Of a stretch of 35,707 nucleotides of DNA, positions 1-7,619 are shown piece by piece. Each line of letters opens with the position of its first letter. Positions within the stretch are counted from its first letter, which is position 1. This DNA is from Neisseriaceae bacterium (lineage in GTDB: Bacteria; Pseudomonadota; Gammaproteobacteria; Burkholderiales; Neisseriaceae): NCBI GenBank assembly GCA_030146285.1, contig JASLBZ010000020.1, positions 1-35,707 of the forward strand. The letters run 5' to 3'. Made by a program: the position numbers and the translations under genes. Below the pieces are notes generated by a model that was given only the letters and a program-made list of their open reading frames with translations, made no database searches and was not told the origin of the DNA.

Positions 1-229
1 CACGATTTTGACCGTCGTCTAAGATCATTCGGCAACGACCAGAAACGCAGATGGCTATTTGTTGCAAGTGCTTGTGGGCATGAAAACCTCGGGGCGTCAT
101 GGCATCAGTGGCAAAAATATAATAAACGCGCTTAATTTCAAAAGGAATGTTTTTATTGGCTTCTAGTGCAACCAAAGAGCCACGCTCATCGCCTAAAATT
201 GGAAAATGAATTTCATGAATCAAGCTCAT
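1..229 (-). CDS. FdtA/QdtA-like dTDP-4-oxo-6-deoxyglucose 3,4-ketoisomerase, partial (N-terminal 76 residues)
   Basis: The reading frame starts at an ATG at 229 and runs off the left edge without a stop. The 76 visible residues form the start of a WxcM/FdtA-type cupin: GDERGSLVALE near residues 13-23, then RGFHAHK at 47-53 and a SGRCRMILDDG strand. In this family the paired histidines of the HAHK motif (here H50 and H52) sit in the active site, which moves the keto group of dTDP-4-keto-6-deoxyglucose from C4 to C3. That product is then aminated toward dTDP-Fuc3N or dTDP-Qui3N. The gene begins 4 bases after the rmlA stop, so it is probably co-transcribed with rmlB and rmlA, which supply its substrate. 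The epimer specificity (FdtA versus QdtA) cannot be told from this fragment. Confidence 0.85.
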   Translation of the reverse strand, partial: MSLIHEIHFPILGDERGSLVALEANKNIPFEIKRVYYIFATDAMTPRGFHAHKHLQQIAICVSGRCRMILDDGQNR

Positions 230-233
230 CTTG

Positions 234-1118
234 TTATTTTCCTTCTTTCGCAAGAGCCAATAAATATTGACCATAGCTGTTTTTACTTAACAACTGGCCT
301 TGTAAGGTTAATTCTTCGGTACTTAGCCAGCCATTATTAAAAGCAATTTCTTCTAAGCAGGCAATTTTAAAGCCTTGGCGTTTTTCAATGGTTTCGACAA
401 ACATGCCAGCCTCTAGTAGGCTTTCGTGGGTGCCGGTGTCTAGCCAAGCAAAGCCTCGGCCAAGCAGTTCAACATTCAGCTTGCCTTGTTCTAAATAGGC
501 TTGGTTAACTGCAGTAATCTCAAGCTCACCACGTTCAGAAGGCTGGACGTTTTTGGCAATGTCAATCACAGAGTTGTCATAAAAATACAAGCCTGTGACG
601 GCATAATTGGACTTGGCTTTTTGTGGCTTTTCTTCAATAGAAATGGCTTTGAAGTTCTCGTCGAATGCCACCACGCCAAAGCGTTCTGGATCTTTGACTT
701 GGTAGCCAAAAACCGTTGCGCCTGATGGATTTTGTACCGCACGGTGTAGCATGGCGCTAAAACCTTGGCCGTAAAAAATATTATCGCCTAATACCAAGCA
801 CACAGAATCTTGACCAATAAATTCTTCGCCAATAATAAAAGCTTGGGCCAAGCCGTCAGGGCTTTCTTGGATGGCATAAGACAAATGAATGCCAAAATCA
901 CCTCCATCGCCCAATAAGCGCACAAAGGCTGCCTGATCTTCTGGTGTGGTGATGATTAAAATATCTTGAATACCGGCCAACATCAAAACTGATAAAGGAT
1001 AGTAAATCATCGGCTTATCGTAAATGGGCAGCAGTTGCTTAGACGTGCCTTTGGTAATGGGGTAGAGCCGTGTGCCCGAGCCACCTGCCAAAATAATGCC
1101 TTTGGTCTTGTTTGTCAT
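234..1118 (-). CDS. rmlA: Glucose-1-phosphate thymidylyltransferase
   Basis: RmlA joins dTTP and glucose-1-phosphate to give dTDP-glucose, the first step of dTDP-rhamnose and related sugars, in the cytoplasm. The N-terminus has the nucleotidyltransferase signature GIILAGGSGTRL followed by SKQLLPIYDKPMIYYP, and later EEKPQKAKSNYAVTGLYFYD and a WLDTGTHESLLEA segment. All are typical of short RmlA proteins. I place the start at the ATG at 1118, giving 294 residues, the usual length. The frame stays open to 1166, but that would add 16 atypical residues overlapping rmlB. The chosen start lies 4 bases after the rmlB stop, and fdtA follows 4 bases after the rmlA stop, so the three genes form one tight unit. 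Confidence 0.95.
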   Translation of the reverse strand: MTNKTKGIILAGGSGTRLYPITKGTSKQLLPIYDKPMIYYPLSVLMLAGIQDILIITTPEDQAAFVRLLGDGGDFGIHLSYAIQESPDGLAQAFIIGEEFIGQDSVCLVLGDNIFYGQGFSAMLHRAVQNPSGATVFGYQVKDPERFGVVAFDENFKAISIEEKPQKAKSNYAVTGLYFYDNSVIDIAKNVQPSERGELEITAVNQAYLEQGKLNVELLGRGFAWLDTGTHESLLEAGMFVETIEKRQGFKIACLEEIAFNNGWLSTEELTLQGQLLSKNSYGQYLLALAKEGK

Positions 1119-1122
1119 GTGT

Positions 1123-2196
1123 TTATTGTCCCAGTCGTTCACGTTGGTAGCTGCCATCTTGTACATGTGCGCACCAATCTTTGTTTGTTAAATACCACTG
1201 TACGGTTTTGCGTAAGCCACTGGCAAAGGTTTCTTGTGGCTGCCAGCCCAAGTCTTTTTGTATTTTACTGGCATCAATGGCATAACGTCTATCATGCCCA
1301 GGTCTGTCTTGAACGTGGGTGATAAGCTCTTGGTATGCGCTTGCATTTTGACGAGGTTGCAATTCGTTTAACAGCTCACAAATGGCATACACAACATCAA
1401 TATTTTGTTTTTCGTTGTGTCCACCAATATTGTAAGTCTCGCCAATTTTACCTTGGGTCAGGACGGTATAAAGGGCTCTGGCATGGTCATCGACATAGAG
1501 CCAATCTCGAATTTGGTCGCCTTGTCCATAAATGGGCAGTGGTTTTTCTTCCAGTGCATTTAAGATGACCAAAGGAATGAGCTTTTCTGGAAATTGAAAT
1601 GGACCATAATTATTGGAACAATTGCTCATGACAATGGGCAAGCCATAAGTGCGGTGCCAAGCTTTAACCAGATGGTCTGAACTTGCTTTACTCGCAGAAT
1701 AAGGCGAGCTAGGCGCATAAGCAGTTTTTTCCGTAAACAGGTGTTCTATTGCATTGTCTTGTATCGATGGGTGAGGTAAATCGCCATAGACTTCATCGGT
1801 AGAAATGTGGTGAAAGCGAAAATGGCTTTGTTGTTCTGGATTTAACTGAGCGTAATAAGCACGGCTGGCTTCAAGTAAATGAAACGTCCCAACAATGTTG
1901 GTGTGAATAAAGTCAGCAGGGCCATCGATAGAACGATCCACATGAGACTCTGCCGCCAAATGCATCACGGCAGTGGGTTGGTATTGCTTGAATAGGCGCT
2001 GAAGATGATGGGCATCACCAATATCGGCTTTTTCAAAGTGGTAGCGATTGGAGTGGGCAACGCTATCTAATGACTCCAGATTGCCAGCATAGGTGAGTTT
2101 ATCAACATTGATGACCGTATGGGGTGTTTCTTGAATCAGGTAGCGAATCAAAGCAGAGCCAATAAATCCTGCACCGCCAGTAACGAGTATGTTCAT
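1123..2196 (-). CDS. rmlB: dTDP-glucose 4,6-dehydratase
   Basis: RmlB converts dTDP-glucose to dTDP-4-keto-6-deoxyglucose with bound NAD+. The 357-residue protein has the Rossmann motif TGGAGFIGS at residues 6-14, the TDE triad region at 133-135 and the Y166-x3-K170 short-chain dehydrogenase pair in SPYSASKASSDH, all diagnostic of RmlB. Its product feeds both RmlC/RmlD (rhamnose) and the FdtA-like enzyme encoded downstream. It is the first gene of the rmlB-rmlA-fdtA unit. A TATAAT box on the minus strand at 2231-2236 is a plausible promoter. No good Shine-Dalgarno sequence is visible before the ATG. Confidence 0.96.
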   Translation of the reverse strand: MNILVTGGAGFIGSALIRYLIQETPHTVINVDKLTYAGNLESLDSVAHSNRYHFEKADIGDAHHLQRLFKQYQPTAVMHLAAESHVDRSIDGPADFIHTNIVGTFHLLEASRAYYAQLNPEQQSHFRFHHISTDEVYGDLPHPSIQDNAIEHLFTEKTAYAPSSPYSASKASSDHLVKAWHRTYGLPIVMSNCSNNYGPFQFPEKLIPLVILNALEEKPLPIYGQGDQIRDWLYVDDHARALYTVLTQGKIGETYNIGGHNEKQNIDVVYAICELLNELQPRQNASAYQELITHVQDRPGHDRRYAIDASKIQKDLGWQPQETFASGLRKTVQWYLTNKDWCAHVQDGSYQRERLGQ

Positions 2197-2230
2197 GAGT
2201 TACAGATTGTTATTTATTTTAATTGAATGC

Positions 2231-2236
2231 ATTATA
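2231..2236 (-). promoter_or_regulatory. Putative -10 element for rmlB-rmlA-fdtA
   Basis: A perfect TATAAT on the minus strand sits about 35 bases upstream of the rmlB start, just past the terminator that closes the previous unit. No convincing -35 hexamer is found at 16-18 bases, so this is a tentative promoter. Confidence 0.4.
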
Positions 2237-2340
2237 AGCCAAAACAATGCAATAAGCACGACAGATGCATTTATTAAATTATTTTTTAAATGCCATTTTT
2301 TTAACAAACAAATGCAAGATTATGTGTCTTTTTAAATGGA

Positions 2341-2375
2341 AACAAAGGCTTTGTGATGCCCACAAAGCCTTTGTT
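2341..2375 (-). terminator. Terminator after rmlD
   Basis: Perfect 15-base inverted repeat: arms 2341-2355 and 2361-2375, with a 5-base loop. On the minus strand the stem ends in a T-rich run, which suits rho-independent termination of the nrdR-to-rmlD transcript before rmlB. Confidence 0.8.
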
Positions 2376-2399
2376 TTGGATTAATTGCCAGAGCTTTGA

Positions 2400-3230
2400 T
2401 TAAATCAAGGGTGCAATAATTTCTTTTAATTCTTCCCTAAGGGGTCTGTGTGTAATTTTGGCGCTTGGGCTAAGTTGCAAAGCGCTGTTAATCGGGCGCA
2501 TCACTTGGTGGGCATTGCTGATATTGTGGGTTAACTCTGTTCCTGTTTGGGCAATATCCAAAATCAGTTTGGCAAATTCATACCAAGACAAGATTTCTTC
2601 GCCACCAAAATGCACAATGCCATTACGCTTGGGTTCTTCTTGGATGTATTGGATAATCAATGCAGCCAAATCACCGGCATAGGTCGGGCGTGCTTTGCCT
2701 TCGGTGGAAATGTTGATGCTGGCTTGTTTTTGGGTTTGAGCAATGATTTTGGTTACAAAGTTAATGCCGTATTCACTAAAAATCGACGAGGTACGGATAA
2801 TTAAGGTGTTTTCACAGTTGGCCATCGCTAAAAGCTCACCAGCCAATTTGGACTTGCCATACACGTTAATCGGGTTGGGGTAATCTTCAGCGGTGTATGA
2901 CGCATCTTTTTCACCGTCAAAAACATAATCTGTGGACAAGTGAATTAACCGGGCATGGTTTTTTTGCGCCGCTTGAGCAAGATTTTTAACGCCGGTGGCG
3001 TTAATGGCAAAAGCAAAAGTCTTGTCTTGCTCCGCTTGATTGACATTGGTATAAGCAGCAGTATTAATAATCACATCAGGTTGAAAGCTCGCCACCATGG
3101 TGTTAACCGTATCGGTGTTGGTAATGTCCAAGGTCTTGGAGTCTGTAGCAATCAATTCCCAATCTTCAGGTAGCCTGTCTTTAAGGCAGCTACCCACTTG
3201 ACCTCGTGAACCTGTTATCAATACTCGCAT
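2400..3230 (-). CDS. rmlD: dTDP-4-dehydrorhamnose reductase
   Basis: RmlD carries out the last step to dTDP-L-rhamnose, NAD(P)H-dependent reduction of dTDP-4-keto-L-rhamnose. The 276-residue protein has the nucleotide-binding GSRGQVGS at residues 7-14, HLSTDYVFDG around 97-106 and the Y124-x3-K128 catalytic pair in YGKSKLAGE, which together identify RmlD. The start overlaps the end of rmlC by 13 bases, so translation is probably coupled. The gene is followed by a strong terminator, which separates rmlC-rmlD from rmlB-rmlA although all four enzymes act in one pathway. Confidence 0.95.
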   Translation of the reverse strand: MRVLITGSRGQVGSCLKDRLPEDWELIATDSKTLDITNTDTVNTMVASFQPDVIINTAAYTNVNQAEQDKTFAFAINATGVKNLAQAAQKNHARLIHLSTDYVFDGEKDASYTAEDYPNPINVYGKSKLAGELLAMANCENTLIIRTSSIFSEYGINFVTKIIAQTQKQASINISTEGKARPTYAGDLAALIIQYIQEEPKRNGIVHFGGEEILSWYEFAKLILDIAQTGTELTHNISNAHQVMRPINSALQLSPSAKITHRPLREELKEIIAPLI

Positions 3231-3766
3231 TCAATATACTCCTGTAAAGTCATACCACTATTGTCTTTTGTTGACAAAATTGGCGCATGATTTGGCCAAT
3301 TTATGTTCAATTGTTTGTCATCCCAGCAAATGCATCGCTCATGTTCTGGATAATACCATTCATCGCAGTGATACAAAATGCTTGTTTCTGGACTTAATGC
3401 CATAAAGCCATGTGCAAAGCCTTTGGGGACGAAAAGTTGCTGGTGTGCTGCTGCATCCAAAATAAAATGCTGTGTCTTGCCAAATGTCGGTGAGTTTTTT
3501 CGTAAATCCAAAACCACATCGAAAATTTGTCCAGACAACACTTCAATCAGTTTAGCTTGTGGCTTATTGACTTGCAAATGCAAACCGCGCAAAACATATT
3601 GTTTGGATGTCGAAACATTGCTTTGTTTGATGGCAAAGTCACAAGGCAAATGCTGAGCATAATGTTGTTGGTGCCACTGCTCATAGAAAACCCCGCGTTC
3701 ATCTTGGTGAACTTGGGGTGTGAATAGCATCACGCCATGCATTTGGGTTTCAATGGTGTTTAACAT
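3218..3766 (-). CDS. rmlC: dTDP-4-dehydrorhamnose 3,5-epimerase
   Basis: RmlC epimerises C3 and C5 of dTDP-4-keto-6-deoxyglucose. The 182-residue cupin has the family residues in order: DERGVFYE at 22-29, KQSNVS near 47-52, RGLHLQ at 60-65 with catalytic H63, VPKGFAHGF at 113-121, and a Tyr-rich YHCDEWYYPEHER loop after 131. Length and start match the family. It begins 3 bases after the ribD stop and overlaps rmlD, so it appears to be read from the same transcript as nrdR and ribD rather than with rmlB and rmlA. Confidence 0.95.
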   Translation of the reverse strand: MLNTIETQMHGVMLFTPQVHQDERGVFYEQWHQQHYAQHLPCDFAIKQSNVSTSKQYVLRGLHLQVNKPQAKLIEVLSGQIFDVVLDLRKNSPTFGKTQHFILDAAAHQQLFVPKGFAHGFMALSPETSILYHCDEWYYPEHERCICWDDKQLNINWPNHAPILSTKDNSGMTLQEYIECEY

Positions 3767-3769
3767 GGT

Positions 3770-4885
3770 TTAAGCATGGTCAGCTTGTTTGGCTTGCAAA
3801 ACCCATTTGATGTCATTGCCAACTTGAGAAATGCTTTGGGTTTGCCATATCGAATCTTGGCTTAAAACCGCTTCATCTTCGGCTAGGTTCAAAGCCGATT
3901 TGGCATCACTGCCCAGTATTTTTGGGGCTTGGTACCAGATAATTTCATCGCTCAAACCACTTTTGATAAAGGCGCTGCTTAAGGTAGCACCTGCTTCAAT
4001 CATGAGTTCACCAATGTGGTAGTCGCTTGCCAATGTCGCAAGTAAACTGGGCAAGTCAATGCGCAGGCTAGGATTGGCATCCTGTAACAAGACCCAAGCG
4101 CCCAAGGCTTGTAAGGCAGCTAGCTTCGGAGAGTCATGGTTTTGCGTTACGATGAGCAAAGGCTCATGATCATGCAAAATATTGGCATCCAAGTTGATGC
4201 GCAATTGGCTGTCCAAAACAATTCGCAAAGGCTGTCTTACTGTGCCAGGTAGGCGAACATTCAATTGCGGGTTGTCCAACAAAACGGTGTCTATGCCGGT
4301 TAAAACAGCGCAGCTGATGGCGCGTTCATTTTGTACATCTAAGCGTGCAGCTTCTGCGGTAATCCACTTACTTTTGCCATTGCTTAGTGCTGTTTTGCCA
4401 TCAATGCTGCTGGCGATTTTGACTTTCACAAATGGGCGTTTTCGTTCAATGCGGGATAAAAATCCACGATTGAGTTCACGGGCTTCTTGCTCAAACAAGC
4501 CGGTTTGAACCAGAATGCCAGCCGCTTCAAGCATGCGCACGCCATTGCCTGCAACTAAAGGGTTCGGATCCATGCTGGCGATGATCACTTGGCCAACACC
4601 AGCATCGATTAAGGCTTGGGCACAAGGTGGCGTTTTGCCATAATGAGCGCAAGGCTCAAGCGTGACATAGGCTGTTGCACCTTGGGCAAGCTGAGCCGCT
4701 TGATGAAGTGCATGCACTTCGGCATGGGGTAAGCCAGCTTTGACATGAAAGCCTTCCCCCACAATCGACTGGCCTTGGGTGATGACACAGCCCACCCGAG
4801 GGTTGGGGCTGGTCGATCGCTTTGCCAGTGCAGCTAGGGAGAGGGCTCGCTGCATCATGTGTGCATCAAATTCAGAAAATGCCAT
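3770..4885 (-). CDS. ribD: Bifunctional riboflavin biosynthesis deaminase/reductase
   Basis: RibD deaminates and then reduces the pyrimidine intermediate of riboflavin synthesis. The N-terminal cytidine-deaminase-like domain (residues 1-145) shows the zinc ligands HAE at 54-56 and PCAHYGKTPPC at 78-88. The rest, from about residue 150, is the RibD C-terminal reductase domain, starting with RPFVKVKIASSIDGK. The 371-residue length is normal. The start codon lies one base after the stop of the lipoprotein gene. nrdR-ribD is a conserved bacterial pairing, and here the lipoprotein gene sits between the two. No FMN riboswitch is visible upstream. Confidence 0.95.
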   Translation of the reverse strand: MAFSEFDAHMMQRALSLAALAKRSTSPNPRVGCVITQGQSIVGEGFHVKAGLPHAEVHALHQAAQLAQGATAYVTLEPCAHYGKTPPCAQALIDAGVGQVIIASMDPNPLVAGNGVRMLEAAGILVQTGLFEQEARELNRGFLSRIERKRPFVKVKIASSIDGKTALSNGKSKWITAEAARLDVQNERAISCAVLTGIDTVLLDNPQLNVRLPGTVRQPLRIVLDSQLRINLDANILHDHEPLLIVTQNHDSPKLAALQALGAWVLLQDANPSLRIDLPSLLATLASDYHIGELMIEAGATLSSAFIKSGLSDEIIWYQAPKILGSDAKSALNLAEDEAVLSQDSIWQTQSISQVGNDIKWVLQAKQADHA

Positions 4886-4886
4886 A

Positions 4887-5456
4887 TTATTGGATATTCA
4901 CACCTGAAAGAATTTTACCCAAAGCATCTGGGCTGTTGCTGGCACTGATGGCACACGTTAGCATAATGTTATTATCGACAACATTGCTCACACAAGCTTC
5001 AGTCACTGCTTCTTCGCCTTCGCCATTGCTTAAACTGTAGTTCAGGCTGTTGTTGGCAATATCAGAAATTACCAAGTTGTTAATGGTTTTGTCGTTTTTT
5101 AGATTGTTTGAAAGACCATCTAAGAAGGTATTGGGATCAGATTTCACTTTGCCTAAGTTGGCACTGAAAATCAAAACATCTTGTGCATTGTCTTGTTGCA
5201 ATAACACAATGTCTTTGCTTGGAATGTCATTTACCAATTGTGCAGCATCTGCCAATTTGTCGGTAAAGTCGCCTTCAACCGTGATGCTGACTTTGCCATC
5301 GGCACTGCTTAGTGTTTGTGTGGCCACGACGCTTTGTGCTTCGCTCGCAGGCACTGAACTTGTTGTGTCATCTACTGAAGATGCAGCTTTGTTGTCACAG
5401 GCACTTAGTGCAAATAATGCACCCAAAACAGCAGTTAAGAATAATTGTTTTTTCAT
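4887..5456 (-). CDS. Uncharacterised lipoprotein between nrdR and ribD
   Basis: The protein has 189 residues and begins with a bacterial lipoprotein signal peptide: MKKQ, a hydrophobic stretch, then the lipobox LSAC with the modified cysteine at residue 20. A low-complexity Ser/Ala/Thr linker covers about residues 24-50. The remainder looks like one globular domain with two cysteines about 16 residues apart (CVSN and MLTC near the C-terminus) that could form a disulfide. I do not recognise the family and assign no function. The residue after the cysteine is Asp, which in enteric bacteria favours inner-membrane retention, though that rule is unreliable outside them. The gene ends one base before ribD and starts 43 bases after nrdR. 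Confidence 0.8.
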   Translation of the reverse strand: MKKQLFLTAVLGALFALSACDNKAASSVDDTTSSVPASEAQSVVATQTLSSADGKVSITVEGDFTDKLADAAQLVNDIPSKDIVLLQQDNAQDVLIFSANLGKVKSDPNTFLDGLSNNLKNDKTINNLVISDIANNSLNYSLSNGEGEEAVTEACVSNVVDNNIMLTCAISASNSPDALGKILSGVNIQ

Positions 5457-5499
5457 GTTTTCTGACCAATTCCAATGAATTTAAAGAAATATTTGTAAA

Positions 5500-5964
5500 T
5501 TACGCATCACATTCTCTGTCGGGAAGTGTGGCAATTATCTGGATAAACTCGGAAACATCACTAAAGCTACGGTAAACGGAAGCAAAGCGGACATAAGCCA
5601 CCGCATCAATCTTGGACAATTCTTCCATCGCCATTTCACCAATCAAATTGGTGGAAACTTCTCGCTCACCCATTAAGCGCAATGTTTGTTGAATGGCATT
5701 AACAGCCACATCAACGACCTCCACATTCACAGGGCGCTTGTGCAATGCGCGCTCAAGACTGGTGCGAAGTTTTTGCTCATCAAAAGAGGTGCGCTCGCCG
5801 GTGTTTTTCAAAATCTGCGGCATGCGGATTTCGGCTGTTTCAAAAGTATTGAAACGTTTATTGCATGACAAACAGCGTCTGCGACGTCGAATGCTGTTAT
5901 TTTCCTCAACCACCCTTGAATCCAGCACTTGTGTTTCATCATGTTGGCAAAATGGGCATTTCAT
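5500..5964 (-). CDS. nrdR: Transcriptional repressor NrdR
   Basis: NrdR represses ribonucleotide reductase genes in response to ATP/dATP. The 154-residue protein has the N-terminal zinc ribbon (C3, C6, C31, C34 in CPFC and CLSC) with an Arg-rich linker at 25-30, then an ATP-cone domain from about residue 49 (PQILKNTGERTSFDEQKL) to 139. Length and layout are typical. It heads a minus-strand run with the lipoprotein gene, ribD, rmlC and rmlD. Immediately upstream is the 660-base non-coding gap. Confidence 0.97.
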   Translation of the reverse strand: MKCPFCQHDETQVLDSRVVEENNSIRRRRRCLSCNKRFNTFETAEIRMPQILKNTGERTSFDEQKLRTSLERALHKRPVNVEVVDVAVNAIQQTLRLMGEREVSTNLIGEMAMEELSKIDAVAYVRFASVYRSFSDVSEFIQIIATLPDRECDA

Positions 5965-6103
5965 GTAACAAACCTGTCAGGAAGAAGAATAAGGATTGAT
6001 TTTAACAATAATTGGGATAACTGAATATCTTTGTCACTGTTTATTGTAGCGCATTGGCAAGATTCGGATCAGGATTGCACAGAATAAGAGGGTAATAATA
6101 GGT

Positions 6104-6137
6104 ATAAACTGTGGACAGTTGTTGTACTTAATTGATT
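6104..6137 (+). repeat. Module copy 1: DnaA-box-like half plus TTGATT
   Basis: Consensus ATAARYTGTGGAYAR, then 13 bases, then TTGATT. Here ATAAACTGTGGACAG is followed by TTGATT at 6132-6137. From TGTGG on, 21 of 29 positions match copy 2. The IHF-like part has one mismatch. Confidence 0.55.
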
Positions 6138-6264
6138 TTAAAATGAAAATTTAATTTGATTAAAGATTAAGCAAAGGCTTGTTATCAATCGAAATTCAAA
6201 TGAATATTGTCTCTTAAGTGAATGATTCAGACTTCATACCCAAAATGAGCACCTAAGTAATGGG

Positions 6265-6298
6265 ATAAGTTGTGGATAATGGTTTTAATTTGTTGATT
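6265..6298 (+). repeat. Module copy 2: perfect DnaA box plus IHF-like site
   Basis: ATAAGTTGTGGATAA contains a perfect DnaA box at 6271-6279. TTGATT follows at 6293-6298, at the same spacing as in the other copies, and completes an exact IHF consensus at 6286-6298. Confidence 0.6.
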
Positions 6299-6522
6299 AT
6301 AATCGTTTATTTTAAGTTGATTAAAATTTAATCAGGCTTGTTGGCTTTTGAATTTTTGGATTTAAATTAAAACAATATCAATGCCTTGTTGGTTTTTGAA
6401 GACAGATGGATGAGAGTGGGAAATCAGAAACACACAGCCATCAAGCTGTCTTTGCTTATGGTGGTTTGAATCACTGGGCTGTTGTTCACAAACACACACC
6501 ATAATTGTTTTTAAAAATGCGC

Positions 6523-6556
6523 ATAAGCTGTGGATAGCTTATTTAAGTTGTTGATT
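6523..6556 (+). repeat. Module copy 3: near-perfect DnaA box plus IHF-like site
   Basis: ATAAGCTGTGGATAG is followed by TTGATT at 6551-6556. From TGTGG on, 23 of 29 positions match copy 2 without a gap, although the copies are 258 bases apart. The IHF-like part (6544-6556) fits the consensus exactly. Confidence 0.6.
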
Positions 6557-6571
6557 AAGCAATAGGTAATT

Positions 6572-6596
6572 GGATTGATTAAAAAATAATCAATCC
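6572..6596. terminator. AT-rich hairpin downstream of the glutamine amidotransferase gene
   Basis: Perfect 10-base inverted repeat, GGATTGATTA and TAATCAATCC, with an A5 loop. It lies 33 bases beyond the minus-strand stop at 6629. There is no clear T run after the stem, so it may be a weak terminator or a protein-binding palindrome belonging to the repeat region. Confidence 0.35.
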
Positions 6597-6628
6597 GGTG
6601 GTAATGGTATTTTAGCTCGCTGGAATTT

Positions 6629-7495
6629 TTAAATCACACTGCTGTCGGCAGCACCCACGGCGCGTGCCATGGCCAGTGCTTCATCAACACTCAAACATTT
6701 GCTGCTGTCAGGGCAGTCACTGGCAACAATATTGCCTTCTTGAAACATCAGCAATTGATTTTGTGCCAATTGTGTCCAAGATTCGTTGGTGGTCAAGGGC
6801 AGTGTGGCAATAACGGCAACACAATCGTTAGGTGTGGTGACGGATGAAAAATCAATATTGACATCATCATCCAGTAAGTTGGCTTCACCAAATGGCGCTT
6901 TGCGCACAATGTAGTGTAAAAGGGTGCTGGCATGAACCATCATCCATTGGCCATTGGACAAAATAAAGTTAAAAATACCGGCCTTGCGAATGTGAGCTGT
7001 TAATGTTTTTACTTCATCAAAAATGGCTTCTTGCGATGGTTTTTTGGGGAATTTTTGGCGCAAGTGTTCCAATATGTAGCAAAATGCTTTTTCTGAGTCT
7101 GTGGTGCCAACCCCATGGTAATACTGTTGATTAGGGTTACAAAAAAGGGCATCTGCATTTTGCAAATGGCCATTGTGGGCAAAAACCCAATACTCGCCCC
7201 ACAATTCACGCATAAATGGATGGGTATTGGCTAAGGAAACTTGTCCTTGGGTCGCCTTTCTGATGTGTGCCAAGACGTTTTTGGATTTGATTTGGTAGGC
7301 TCTGACCAAGTCTGCAACAGGAGAAGATGCGCTGGCATGGTCATCTTGGTAAATGCGAACGCCTTTGCCTTCAAAAAAAGCAATGCCAAAACCATCTGCA
7401 TGAACATCAGTCAGTCCACCACGGCGACGAAAGCCTTCAAAAGAAAAGACAATATCCGTTGGTGTGTTGCAGTTCATTCCCAATAATTGGCACAT
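6629..7495 (-). CDS. Class II glutamine amidotransferase family protein (YafJ-like)
   Basis: The 288-residue protein starts MCQLLGMN, so removal of Met exposes Cys2, the N-terminal nucleophile of class II (Ntn) glutamine amidotransferases. Further family motifs are RRRGGLTDVHADGFGIAFFEG near residue 24-44, AHIRKATQG around 96-104, NTHPF and FAHNGHL, which form the glutamine site. There is no second synthase domain, as in E. coli YafJ, so the acceptor of the ammonia is unknown. A minus-strand TATTAT at 7524-7529 and an AGGAT motif before the ATG are plausible expression signals. It is divergent from hslO. Confidence 0.85.
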   Translation of the reverse strand: MCQLLGMNCNTPTDIVFSFEGFRRRGGLTDVHADGFGIAFFEGKGVRIYQDDHASASSPVADLVRAYQIKSKNVLAHIRKATQGQVSLANTHPFMRELWGEYWVFAHNGHLQNADALFCNPNQQYYHGVGTTDSEKAFCYILEHLRQKFPKKPSQEAIFDEVKTLTAHIRKAGIFNFILSNGQWMMVHASTLLHYIVRKAPFGEANLLDDDVNIDFSSVTTPNDCVAVIATLPLTTNESWTQLAQNQLLMFQEGNIVASDCPDSSKCLSVDEALAMARAVGAADSSVI

Positions 7496-7537
7496 TCTTT
7501 TTTATCCTGTACTTTAAATTTGCATAATAGCCCTTAT

Positions 7538-7543
7538 TATAAT
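7538..7543 (+). promoter_or_regulatory. Putative -10 element for hslO
   Basis: TATAAT on the plus strand, 77 bases before the chosen hslO start. It overlaps the ATG at 7542 that would give a longer frame, which argues for the downstream start. No clear -35 element is seen. Confidence 0.4.
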
Positions 7544-7619
7544 GATTATGAAGATAAAACCAATGCAATTGCCGCAAGGATTACATGGTTTTATTAAGAA
7601 TCTATTAAGGAAATTTGCA

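Larger units (their letters stand above)
5965..6628. other. AT-rich non-coding region with repeated DnaA-box/TTGATT modules
   Basis: No credible gene lies in this 660-base gap. It is clearly richer in A and T than the flanks, with long AT runs around 6121-6175 and 6285-6335. It holds one perfect DnaA box (TGTGGATAA, 6271-6279), a one-mismatch version (6529-6537), a two-mismatch version (6110-6118) and an opposite-strand one-mismatch version TTGTTCACA (6482-6490). The motif TTGATT recurs at least seven times. Two of these fit the IHF consensus exactly (6286-6298 and 6544-6556, minus-strand WATCAANNNNTTR). The layout resembles a replication origin or a DnaA-titration/reactivation locus; that reading is inference. 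Confidence 0.5.

Noticed and set aside
926..937. AGGCTGCCTGAT, close to the Simonsiella-type uptake sequence
   Set aside because: Only 11/12 to that dialect, 10/12 to the dialect supported here, and inside rmlA coding DNA; likely chance.
5050..5478. 142-codon open frame on the plus strand
   Set aside because: Antisense of the lipoprotein gene; no start signals or motif.
6406..6504. 32-codon ATG frame (MDESGKSETHSHQ start) in the non-coding gap
   Set aside because: No ribosome site, biased His/Thr-rich composition, and it spans the opposite-strand DnaA-like box. Most likely chance.
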